Shown here piece by piece: positions 1-4,644 of a stretch of DNA of 7,540 nucleotides. The notes under the pieces were generated by a model. That model was not told the origin of the DNA. It saw only the letters and a list, made by a program, of their open reading frames with translations, and ran no database searches. Each line of letters begins with the position of its first letter. Within the stretch, counting starts at the first letter, position 1. The stretch is from an uncultured Clostridia bacterium. Lineage in GTDB: Bacteria > Bacillota > Clostridia > Oscillospirales > Oscillospiraceae. Position numbers and translations under genes: made by a program. The DNA lies in the NCBI GenBank assembly GCA_947383645.1, contig CANDEH010000106.1:1-7540 (forward strand), read 5' to 3'.

Positions 1-352
1 CCTCCTCAAAGGGCATCTGCTCCACCGGCGCGCCGGTGATGATGAGGCCGTCGAAATTCTGGTCCCGCACGTCGCCAAAGTGCCGGTAGAAGGCCAGCAT
101 ATGCTCTTGAGGGGTGTTCTTGGGCACGTGGCCTGCGGGACACAGCAGCTCCAGCTCCACCTGGAGGGGGGTGTTGGAGAGCAGGCGGGCCAGCTGAGTC
201 TCTGTGTCGATTTTGGTGGGCATCAGGTTTAAAAGGGCGATCTTCAGAGGGCGGATGTCCTGGGTCATGGCCCGGGTCTCCGTCATGACAAAGATGTTTT
301 CGTTGGTCAGTGTCTGGGTGGCGGGCAGCTCGTTGGGGATGCGGATAGGCAT
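1..352 (-). CDS. metA: Homoserine O-acetyltransferase (MetA family), N-terminal part, cut by window edge
   Basis: Cytoplasmic enzyme that acylates the hydroxyl of L-homoserine, the first committed step of methionine synthesis. I translated the minus strand from the ATG at 352-350. The 117 visible residues begin MPIRIPNELPA and carry MetA-family signatures: FVMTETRA (21-28), IRPLKIALLNLMPTKIDTE (33-51), RLLSNTPLQVE (56-66) and DQNFDGLIITGAP (97-109). A gap-free match to remembered E. coli MetA places Glu at residue 111. Glu there is the determinant of acetyl-CoA use in Bacillus-type MetA, and Gly there goes with succinyl-CoA, so acetyltransferase activity is inferred. This fits the neighbouring O-acetylhomoserine sulfhydrylase. 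A strong AAGGAGG lies just upstream of the ATG. The gene is 273 nt downstream of metY on the same strand, so it may share the metY transcript and its leader control. The catalytic Cys and the C-terminal half lie outside the window. Confidence 0.95.
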   Translation of the reverse strand, partial: MPIRIPNELPATQTLTNENIFVMTETRAMTQDIRPLKIALLNLMPTKIDTETQLARLLSNTPLQVELELLCPAGHVPKNTPQEHMLAFYRHFGDVRDQNFDGLIITGAPVEQMPFEE

Positions 353-625
353 AGGGGGCCTCCTTGCTTTTTTTGAATTAGGAGTTAGGAGTTGTGGTGT
401 CCAGCGGAGCTGGACGATTTTATTCTGCCTTGGGAGACTGGGGGCGCGGTGTTCTGACGGGCTTGATAAAGCTGTTTGCAGGGCGCGGCGGCTTTGGCAG
501 AGTATACCCAGATTCTTGGAGGGAGTCGGCAGGCCGTTTGTAGGGGTGTATATGGCGCAGACGACTTGCGGATAGTATTTGCCTGCTCTGGCGGAAGCCT
601 GATGGTTCGGATCCTTCGCGGGGGG
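353..625. other. metY-metA intergenic region, no gene seen
   Basis: No convincing coding sequence. It holds a perfect 7-bp inverted repeat with a 3-nt loop (GTCCAGC/GCTGGAC, 399-415), without a U tract on the minus strand, and a short direct repeat of TAGGAGT (379-392). The minus strand has a possible -10 (TATACT, 501-506) but no good -35 at the right distance, so a separate metA promoter is not established. I saw no clear intrinsic terminator after metY, which allows read-through into metA. No SAM riboswitch, T-box or Met-rich leader ORF was found in front of metA. Confidence 0.5.
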
Positions 626-1906
626 TTAGACCTGCTCCAGGGCCTGCTTCAGGTCGGCGATGAGGTCCTCTTTGCTCTCTAAACCTACGCTGAGGCGGAC
701 CAGGTCGGCCGAGACGCCGGCGGCGGTGAGCTCCTGATCGTTCATCTGGCGGTGGGTGGAGCTGGCGGGGTGGAGGCAGCAGGTGCGGGCGTCGGCTACG
801 TGGGTGGCGATGGCGCCCAGGCGCAGGGACTTCATGAAGGTCTCCGCCGCCTTCCGCCCGCCCTTGACGCCAAAGGATACCACACCGCAGGATCCCTTGG
901 GCAGGTACTTGCGGGCGGTCTCATAGTAGGCGTCGCCGGGGAGGCCGCTGTATTTTACCCAGGCGATCTTGGGGTGGCTCTGGAGGTATTGGGCAACGGC
1001 CAGGGCGTTCTCGCAGTGGCGCTCCATGCGGACGTGGAGGCTCTCCAGACCCAGATTCAGCAGGAAGGCGCTCTGGGGGGAGGGGGTGGATCCGAAGTCC
1101 CGCATGAGCTGGACGGTGGCCTTGGTGATATAGGCGGCCTTGCCGAAGCGCTGGGTGTAGGTGACGCCGTGGTAGCTGTCGTCGGGGGTGGTGAGGCCGG
1201 GGAACTTGTCGGCGAATTTGGTCCAGTCGAAGTTGCCGCTGTCCACGATGGCCCCGCCTACGGCGCTGGCGTGGCCGTCCATGTACTTGGTGGTGGAGTG
1301 GGTCACGATGTCGCAGCCGAAGTCGAAGGGGCGGCAGAGCACGGGGGTGGCGAAGGTGTTGTCCACGATGAGGGGCACCCCGTGGGCGTGGGCGGCCCTG
1401 GCGAACTTCTCGATGTCCAGCACGGTGAGGGCGGGGTTGGCGATGGTCTCTCCGAAGACGGCCTTGGTGTTGGGGCGGAAGGCGGCGTTCAGCTCCTCCT
1501 CCGTGCAATCCGGGGCCACGAAGGTGAACTCCACGCCCATGCGCTTCATGGTGACGGCGAAGAGGTTGTAGGTGCCGCCGTAGATGCTGCTGCTGGACAC
1601 CACATGGTCGCCGCAGGAGGCGATGTTGAAGACAGCGTAGAAGTTGGCGGCCTGACCGGAGGAGGTGAGCATGGCGGCGGCGCCCCCCTCCAGCTCGCAG
1701 AGCTTGGCGGCCACGTAGTCGCAGGTGGGGTTCTGGAGGCGGCTGTAGAAGTAGCCCTCGGCCTCCAGGTCGAAGAGCTTGCCCATGTCCTCGCTGGTGT
1801 CGTACTTGAAGGTGGTGGACTGGACGATGGGGATCTGCCGGGGCTCGCCGTTGCCGGGGCGGTAGCCCCCCTGGACGCAGGTGGTCTCAATGCGCTGGTT
1901 GGACAT
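626..1906 (-). CDS. metY: O-acetylhomoserine sulfhydrylase (O-acetylhomoserine aminocarboxypropyltransferase)
   Basis: Cytoplasmic PLP enzyme that makes homocysteine from O-acetyl-L-homoserine and sulfide (direct sulfhydrylation). The 426 residues match the usual length of the family. Cys/Met-metabolism PLP-enzyme motifs are visible in order: IPIVQSTTF near 25-33; YSRLQNPT (54-61), whose Tyr and Arg contact the PLP phosphate of the neighbouring subunit; the SSGQAAN loop (82-88); VDNTFATP (181-188) with the Asp that pairs with the pyridine nitrogen; and HSTTKYMDGH with the PLP Schiff-base lysine at 207. The C-terminal SVGLES motif is also present. The long insertion of about 40 residues after the lysine (DWTKFADKFPGL and on) favours MetY over cystathionine gamma-synthase/lyase; I infer this from family length. 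AGGAGG lies 9 nt before the ATG. The 5' leader carries a Met-rich peptide and terminator, which implies attenuation by methionine supply. metA follows on the same strand. Confidence 0.96.
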   Translation of the reverse strand: MSNQRIETTCVQGGYRPGNGEPRQIPIVQSTTFKYDTSEDMGKLFDLEAEGYFYSRLQNPTCDYVAAKLCELEGGAAAMLTSSGQAANFYAVFNIASCGDHVVSSSSIYGGTYNLFAVTMKRMGVEFTFVAPDCTEEELNAAFRPNTKAVFGETIANPALTVLDIEKFARAAHAHGVPLIVDNTFATPVLCRPFDFGCDIVTHSTTKYMDGHASAVGGAIVDSGNFDWTKFADKFPGLTTPDDSYHGVTYTQRFGKAAYITKATVQLMRDFGSTPSPQSAFLLNLGLESLHVRMERHCENALAVAQYLQSHPKIAWVKYSGLPGDAYYETARKYLPKGSCGVVSFGVKGGRKAAETFMKSLRLGAIATHVADARTCCLHPASSTHRQMNDQELTAAGVSADLVRLSVGLESKEDLIADLKQALEQV

Positions 1907-1940
1907 GGTGACATTCCTCCTGTAAATATAGTTAGCTGCG

Positions 1941-1976
1941 GAAAAAGAAGAAAGGCAGTCTGAGAATCAGACTGCC
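1941..1976 (-). terminator. Attenuator: intrinsic terminator in the metY leader
   Basis: On the minus strand a perfect 10-bp stem (GGCAGTCTGA / TCAGACTGCC, loop TTC) is followed at once by the U-rich run TTTCTTCTTTTT. It sits 35 nt before the metY start codon and downstream of both the promoter and the leader peptide. It would therefore end transcription before metY unless prevented. Its 5' arm is complementary to a segment inside the leader peptide ORF. Confidence 0.92.
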
Positions 1977-2048
1977 GTCAACCGCTTGGGACCGTCCGGG
2001 CATGAGAGCCGGGACCGGACCTCACCGAAGGCTGAGGGCAGTCCTGAG
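1967..2048 (-). promoter_or_regulatory. Predicted antiterminator of the metY leader
   Basis: The leader-ORF segment CTCAGGACTGCC (2048-2037, codons 12-15) nearly repeats the terminator 3' arm (CTCAGACTGCC) with one extra G. It can pair with the terminator 5' arm GGCAGTCTGA (1976-1967): 6 bp, a bulged G, then 4 bp. This pairing and the terminator are mutually exclusive. Between the two strands lie two local hairpins that would be enclosed: CCTCA(G)CC-TTC-GGTGAGG (2020-2037) and GTCCGG/CCGGAC (1994-2020). A ribosome paused at Met codon 7 would leave CTCAGGACTGCC free, whereas one at the stop codon would cover much of it. The ribosome logic is inference; the complementarity is seen directly. Confidence 0.75.
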
Positions 2049-2081
2049 CATCATCATGCACATGTAGACGCTGTTTCTCAT
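2022..2081 (-). CDS. Methionine-rich leader peptide of metY (19 aa)
   Basis: Short ORF on the minus strand encoding MRNSVYMCMMMLRTALSLR and ending in TGA. A strong Shine-Dalgarno (AAGGGGAGGG) lies 6 nt before its ATG. Four of residues 7-11 are Met, and residue 8 is Cys, the sulfur donor upstream of Met in other organisms. It lies between a good promoter and an intrinsic terminator in front of the methionine gene metY. Its codons 12-15 double as an antiterminator strand. This is the classical layout of ribosome-mediated attenuation, as in the trp, his and leu leaders of enterobacteria. The expected response is that low charged tRNA-Met stalls the ribosome at the Met run and lets metY be transcribed. 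The peptide itself probably has no function. The ORF is too short for gene finders. Chance seems unlikely given the SD, the Met run, the promoter and the alternative pairing together. Confidence 0.85.
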   Translation of the reverse strand: MRNSVYMCMMMLRTALSLR

Positions 2082-2111
2082 AAAATGCCCTCCCCTTTAC
2101 AGATTGCTATA

Positions 2112-2140
2112 AGAATACCGCTTTTTGCCGCGTTTGTCAA
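2112..2140 (-). promoter_or_regulatory. Promoter of the metY leader transcript
   Basis: On the minus strand a consensus -35 TTGACA (2140-2135), a 17-nt spacer and -10 TATTCT (2117-2112, 4 of 6). The expected start is about 7 nt downstream, near 2105, which gives a short untranslated stretch before the leader peptide SD. Confidence 0.8.
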
Positions 2141-2351
2141 GGAAAAGTCTGCGATGTATGGGGCGCTGCCCCGCAGGCTCCGTCGGGGGCAGGCGGCCTC
2201 GCTCTCCTTCACTCTGGACCTGTCCCGAAAGACCATTAAAGCGGAGGCCGAAGAGGTCTCAGAACTCCGGTCATCCGCTCAAATGGCTTCATATAGACAG
2301 TTGAAGGTACTATTGTTTCCGCGGACCGCCCCATCGGCCCGCAGCGGAAAC
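2141..2351. other. Gene-free spacer between B12 riboswitch terminator and metY promoter
   Basis: About 210 nt without a credible gene. It is rich in inverted repeats: GTTTCCGC/GCGGAAAC (2315-2351) directly after the riboswitch terminator, an imperfect AGCGGA...TCCGCT hairpin (about 2239-2280), and CTGCCCC/GGGGCAG (about 2166-2192). The only minus-strand ORFs across it lack a Shine-Dalgarno and resemble no family. It may be the remains of a lost riboswitch target gene, or just leader RNA. Confidence 0.5.
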
Positions 2352-2389
2352 CAAACAAAAATCGCGCCTGCCGGAGAGCCGGCACGCGC
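2352..2389 (-). terminator. Intrinsic terminator downstream of cobalamin riboswitch (expression platform)
   Basis: On the minus strand GCGC-G-TGCCGG, loop CTCT, CCGGCA-G-GCGC: 10 bp with one G-G mismatch, followed by GATTTTTGTTTGG. It lies about 70 nt after the riboswitch core on the same strand, as expected for a transcriptional off-switch. No competing antiterminator was worked out. Confidence 0.85.
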
Positions 2390-2417
2390 AAAAACAGCCC
2401 CGCTGACGGACAGCAAG

Positions 2418-2549
2418 GCCGAAACAAGACGCATTTCCGGTTTCGGCAGAAAAGAGATCCTCCGCCTGTGTATCTGGCTTATCCTCTCCAAAGGAGGCTT
2501 CACAGTGACCGACTCGCAGGGACTCTCACCCTGTTCCACAGTGTGCGGA
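2418..2549 (-). ncRNA. Cobalamin (B12) riboswitch, compact form
   Basis: The minus strand carries the conserved cobalamin riboswitch core in order: GGAACAGGGTGAGAGTCC (cf. GGGAA..GGUGaAAaUCC), CTGCGAGTCGGTCACTGTG (cf. GC.G.CCCGC.ACUGU), a CCTC/GAGG hairpin, then the B12-box AAGCCAGATACACAGGC (cf. AGCCAGGAuACCUGCC). The ends close on themselves: TCCGC (2549-2545) with GCGGA (2465-2461), and CTGTG with CACAG just inside. A further 8-bp hairpin GCCGAAAC/GTTTCGGC (2418-2447) with a 14-nt loop follows and may be P13. The core spans only about 90 nt, so peripheral helices of the large class are missing and a class II-like or variant form is likely. The ligand would be a cobalamin. A promoter precedes it and a terminator follows it. 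No ORF follows directly; the next gene on this strand is the metY leader. Confidence 0.85.
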
Positions 2550-2573
2550 CGACATATGATTTACTTTTTACCG

Positions 2574-2602
2574 AGTATAGCATACTTTCCCCGGTTTGTA
2601 AA
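2574..2602 (-). promoter_or_regulatory. Promoter of the cobalamin riboswitch transcript
   Basis: On the minus strand -35 TTTACA (2602-2597, 5 of 6), a 17-nt spacer and -10 TATACT (2579-2574, 5 of 6). It ends about 25 nt before the riboswitch core, so the RNA would start just upstream of the aptamer. Confidence 0.8.
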
Positions 2603-2804
2603 CAGATAAATCTCCCCCGCTTTTTGGGCAGATTGCCGAAAGTCCGTGGCGGCGAACAGCGTGCGCGTGATACGGGCGCGAAGCGCAGGACAGCTATCCA
2701 TGGCGCACTCCGTTTCCAATCTGCGCAATGATGGTATAATAGCCGCAAGGCGGCTCAGTCTGTCAAAAAAGTCGGCAGAGCAGGGTGGCGGTAAGGAGGA
2801 TAGT

Positions 2805-2835
2805 GTGAAAGGAACCCAAGAAGGGTTCCTTTCAC
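2805..2835. repeat. 13-bp perfect inverted repeat, copy 1 of a dispersed GGATAGTGTGAAAGG hairpin
   Basis: GTGAAAGGAACCC, loop AAGAA, GGGTTCCTTTCAC. The leading 15 nt GGATAGTGTGAAAGG (2798-2812) recur exactly at 4229-4243, where another hairpin follows with a different tip. This suggests a dispersed, structure-conserved repeat. No U tract follows on either strand. Confidence 0.7.
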
Positions 2836-2857
2836 GTAAAATCAGCCCGCTGTACCC

Positions 2858-2931
2858 CAGGGGCATTTTCTCGCCGCTTCGCGGCTCAGGCACAGCGAAA
2901 AATTGCGGCCGATGGCCGCAATTTGCCCCTG
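2858..2931. repeat. Three-way-junction inverted-repeat element
   Basis: An outer 8-bp stem CAGGGGCA/TGCCCCTG (2858-2865 with 2924-2931) encloses two hairpins: GCCGC-TTC-GCGGC (2873-2885) and the 11-bp AAATTGCGGCC/GGCCGCAATTT (2900-2924). A similar design, with different sequence, lies at about 6030-6108. It could be a mobile REP-like element or simply a composite terminator. Confidence 0.5.
2897..2924 (-). terminator. Likely intrinsic terminator of the 3011-4048 gene
   Basis: Read on the minus strand, AAATTGCGGCC, loop ATC, GGCCGCAATTT runs into TTTTTCG, a strong hairpin plus U tract. It lies 87 nt after the stop codon of the upstream minus-strand gene and is the first hairpin there with a U run. 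Confidence 0.75.
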
Positions 2932-2957
2932 TTGTGAATACAGCTTCTAAGCGGCAA

Positions 2958-2992
2958 CGGAGAGAGGAAAGCGCGGCGCGTCCCTCTCTCTG
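2958..2992. repeat. Inverted repeat just after the hypothetical gene
   Basis: CGGAGAGAGG (2958-2967) pairs with CCTCTCTCTG (2983-2992), 10 bp with one G-U, and has a GC-rich 15-nt loop. There is no U tract, so it is not a terminator by itself. It could protect the 3' end of the mRNA. Confidence 0.45.
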
Positions 2993-3010
2993 CTTTGCTG
3001 CCTGCCGGGT

Positions 3011-4048
3011 TTATCCTTGGCCTACGCCCATGCTCCAGAGCTCTTCCACGTAGTTATCCACCCACTTCATGCCGTGGGACATCCACTGTTGCCGCTCCCT
3101 GGGCTTGACGTTGGGGTTGTCCAGAAGGGGCTGGAACAGGACCAGTCGGGCCGGGGGCGCGGTGTAGATCTGGTTGAGAATCTCCAGGTCCTCCGGGTAG
3201 CGAATCCAGAGGGACCGGTCCGGGTTGGGGTTCTCCCGCCGCCACTGGGCAAAGGCCGGAAGGAAGTTTTTGTACGCCGGCATCTCCAGCGTATCAAACA
3301 CCTCCTCCGGCAGCAAGATCTGAGCCAGGCAGTAGAGCCCGTGGGCATAGGTGCAGAAGGGCCGAACCCCCAGCACATACCGCTTGTCCCGCCCGGCGCT
3401 CTTGCATACCGCCAGCAGGTCCTGGCTGCCCTTCTCCATATCCCCGCTCACCAGATCCAGCAGGAAGGAGATCATGGCCTTCTCCATCCCGCTGAGCTTC
3501 TTGGTCCCCAACAGGGCCTCCGCCTCGGGGACGGCCCACTCCAGCACCCCCTGGTCTTTGTACCACAGCCCGATCATCAGGTGGGCGGCCACGGGGAAGA
3601 GGGCCATGTAGCCGTCCTTCACCTTGGTAAGGTCCGGGGGCAGCAGCCGCTCGATGGCCAGCACATTCCCGCAGACCAGACACTCCAGGGCACAGTGGAA
3701 GTTCTTTTCATGGGTGTAGCTGCCGTAGATGCAGGGCATCATGTCCCCTTTCCCCCGCTGGTTAATCACCCGGCAAAGCCCCGCCCAGTCCTCATTTTCC
3801 ACACATTCCACCGTCCAGTCGTTCCAATCCTGAAACTCCGGGGCCAGAGAGGCCACAGAGGCCGTCTGGTTGTGGAAAAGGTGCCTTAGCCGCGCCTTAG
3901 CCTCCGGCTCCTCCCCTGTGTAGACGCACTTCCCCATAATTTTCGGCGGCTGCGCATTCCCCCCCGGCGTCTCCTCCATATAGACAAACTTCTCCATAAT
4001 CTTCTGCATCTTCTCCCGCAAAAGCGCAAAATAGGCCCCCTGCTCCAT
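3011..4048 (-). CDS. Uncharacterised protein, 345 aa, possibly Imm49-like
   Basis: The start at 4048 is preferred over the in-frame upstream ATG at 4144: GGGAGGAAAG lies about 8 nt before it, and the extra 32 residues look like translated leader. It is a soluble protein without signal peptide or membrane segment, with long amphipathic helices and many Trp and Tyr. The N-terminus has an internal duplication with a 20-residue period, KIMEKFVYMEETPG (16-29) and KIMGKCVYTGEEPE (36-49). The middle and C-terminal part (about 165-345) has an alternation of helices with FLLDLVSGDMEKG, then KRYVLGVRPF and a late NFLPAF. This resembles what I remember of the Imm49 family of polymorphic-toxin immunity proteins, but the match is by eye and weak. 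No toxin gene is adjacent. It appears monocistronic, with its own promoter (4083-4111) and terminator (2897-2924). Function unknown. Confidence 0.8.
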   Translation of the reverse strand: MEQGAYFALLREKMQKIMEKFVYMEETPGGNAQPPKIMGKCVYTGEEPEAKARLRHLFHNQTASVASLAPEFQDWNDWTVECVENEDWAGLCRVINQRGKGDMMPCIYGSYTHEKNFHCALECLVCGNVLAIERLLPPDLTKVKDGYMALFPVAAHLMIGLWYKDQGVLEWAVPEAEALLGTKKLSGMEKAMISFLLDLVSGDMEKGSQDLLAVCKSAGRDKRYVLGVRPFCTYAHGLYCLAQILLPEEVFDTLEMPAYKNFLPAFAQWRRENPNPDRSLWIRYPEDLEILNQIYTAPPARLVLFQPLLDNPNVKPRERQQWMSHGMKWVDNYVEELWSMGVGQG

Positions 4049-4082
4049 AGATCTTTCCTCCCGATTGGCAGAATATAGAAGC

Positions 4083-4111
4083 ATTCTACCACGCCCCCCG
4101 CCAAACCGCAA
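4083..4111 (-). promoter_or_regulatory. Candidate promoter of the 3011-4048 gene
   Basis: On the minus strand -10 TAGAAT (4088-4083, 5 of 6) with a 17-nt spacer to TTGCGG (4111-4106, 3 of 6). The position, about 35 nt before the start codon, is right but the -35 is weak. Confidence 0.45.
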
Positions 4112-4228
4112 GCGGAACGAACACACACAGTACCCCCCAACCAAAACTTCACAGTATGGCCATCCCGCCCCAAGCCTCCAGCCCCCTGGGTACCCAAGGC
4201 AGTTCTATAGAACCTCCCTGTACGCGGG

Positions 4229-4260
4229 GGATAGTGTGAAAGGGGGTGAAGCCCCCTTTC
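4229..4260. repeat. Copy 2 of the dispersed GGATAGTGTGAAAGG hairpin
   Basis: The exact 15-nt sequence seen at 2798-2812 is followed here by a 9-bp stem GAAAGGGGG/CCCCCTTTC (4238-4260, loop TGAAG). The stem base is the same as in copy 1 and the tip differs, as in a structure-conserved repeat family. Confidence 0.65.
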
Positions 4261-4309
4261 GCGTTCAATCGCCCGCCGCAGCGATGGACTTTGGCAGAGC
4301 CAAAGTCCA

Positions 4310-4386
4310 CTGCCCTACGTGACGGAGTAAAAAAATCAGCCGCCCCGTCGGGGCGGCTGATTTTTTTACTCCGTCACGTAGGGCAG
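4310..4386 (-). terminator. rpsR terminator formed by a 77-bp perfect palindrome
   Basis: Two 38-nt arms (4310-4347 and 4349-4386) are perfect reverse complements around the single base 4348. On the minus strand the inner part is ATCAGCCGCCCC, loop GAC, GGGGCGGCTGATTTTTTT, an excellent intrinsic terminator for the rpsF-ssb-rpsR operon. The outer part of the palindrome covers the last codons and stop of rpsR (4366-4386), so the terminator stem reaches into the gene. An 11-bp hairpin adjoins on the left. Confidence 0.92.
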
Positions 4387-4617
4387 CAGAGCAATCTGAC
4401 GGGCCCGCTTGATGGCCTCGGTCAGCTGGCGCTGGTGCATGGCGCAGGTGCCGGTGGTCCGGCGGGGCAGAATCTTGGAGCGCTCGGAGATGAAGCGGCG
4501 CAGCTTGGCGGCGTCCTTGTAGTCGATGTGCTCGCACTTGTCCACACAGAACTGGCAGACCTTTTTGCGCTTGCGGTTCATGGGACGGGCGGGTCTATTT
4601 TCGCGGTCCATAGCCAT
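4366..4617 (-). CDS. rpsR: 30S ribosomal protein bS18
   Basis: Small-subunit ribosomal protein that binds 16S rRNA as a heterodimer with bS6 on the platform. The 83 residues are typical for the family. Visible features are a basic N-terminal tail (RPMNRKRKKVC), a Cys cluster CQFCVDKC (21-28) of the possibly zinc-binding form, IDYKDAAKLRRFISERSKILPRR (31-53), the S18 signature region TGTCAMHQRQLTEAIKRARQIALLPY (55-80), and a short acidic end. AGGAGG lies 8 nt before the ATG. It is the third gene of rpsF-ssb-rpsR, 27 nt after ssb. Its final codons are part of the palindromic terminator. Confidence 0.97.
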   Translation of the reverse strand: MAMDRENRPARPMNRKRKKVCQFCVDKCEHIDYKDAAKLRRFISERSKILPRRTTGTCAMHQRQLTEAIKRARQIALLPYVTE

Positions 4618-4644
4618 GGAAGGTTCCTCCTGTCAAAATTTAGT

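Larger units (their letters stand above)
2603..3010. other. Hairpin-rich intergenic region, no gene seen
   Basis: About 400 nt between the riboswitch promoter and the end of the 3011-4048 gene, which is also on the minus strand. ORFs here lack family features. The region holds AGCCGC/GCGGCT (2744-2758), the 13-bp hairpin at 2805-2835, a two-hairpin structure closed by an 8-bp stem (2858-2931, with a terminator) and a GAGAGAGG/CCTCTCTC hairpin (2958-2992). A plus-strand TATAAT at about 2738-2743, with a weak TTTCCA 16 nt upstream, has no gene behind it. Confidence 0.6.
4049..4309. other. Spacer between hypothetical gene and rpsR, with hairpins
   Basis: No gene. It contains the promoter and SD of the minus-strand gene at 4048, a 12-bp perfect palindrome GTTCTATAGAAC (4202-4213), the second copy of the GGATAGTGTGAAAGG hairpin (4229-4260), and an 11-bp hairpin TGGACTTTGGC/GCCAAAGTCCA (4285-4309). 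That last hairpin abuts the rpsR palindrome without a gap. Confidence 0.6.

Noticed and set aside
752..1963. Plus-strand ORF of 403 codons
   Set aside because: It is the antisense shadow of metY. The product is a Gly/Val/Ala-rich low-complexity string without family features.
1907..2140. SAM (S-box) riboswitch or T-box for metY
   Set aside because: I looked for the S-box core and for a T-box element (TGGNACC-type) on the minus strand and found neither. The Met-rich ORF with alternative hairpins fits instead.
2236..2427. Minus-strand ORF of 63 codons after the riboswitch, as its possible target
   Set aside because: It starts inside the riboswitch/P13 region, contains the terminator, and has no SD and no family resemblance.
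1986..2609. Plus-strand ORF of 207 codons across the leader region
   Set aside because: It runs antisense through the Met leader, riboswitch and both terminators, with no SD or recognizable domain. The RNA elements explain the region.
3017..3889. Plus-strand ORF of 290 codons
   Set aside because: Antisense to the 345-residue gene, which has a better SD, promoter and natural-looking composition.
4049..4144. Upstream in-frame start (4144) for the 345-residue protein
   Set aside because: The added residues lie across the predicted promoter and there is no SD at that start.
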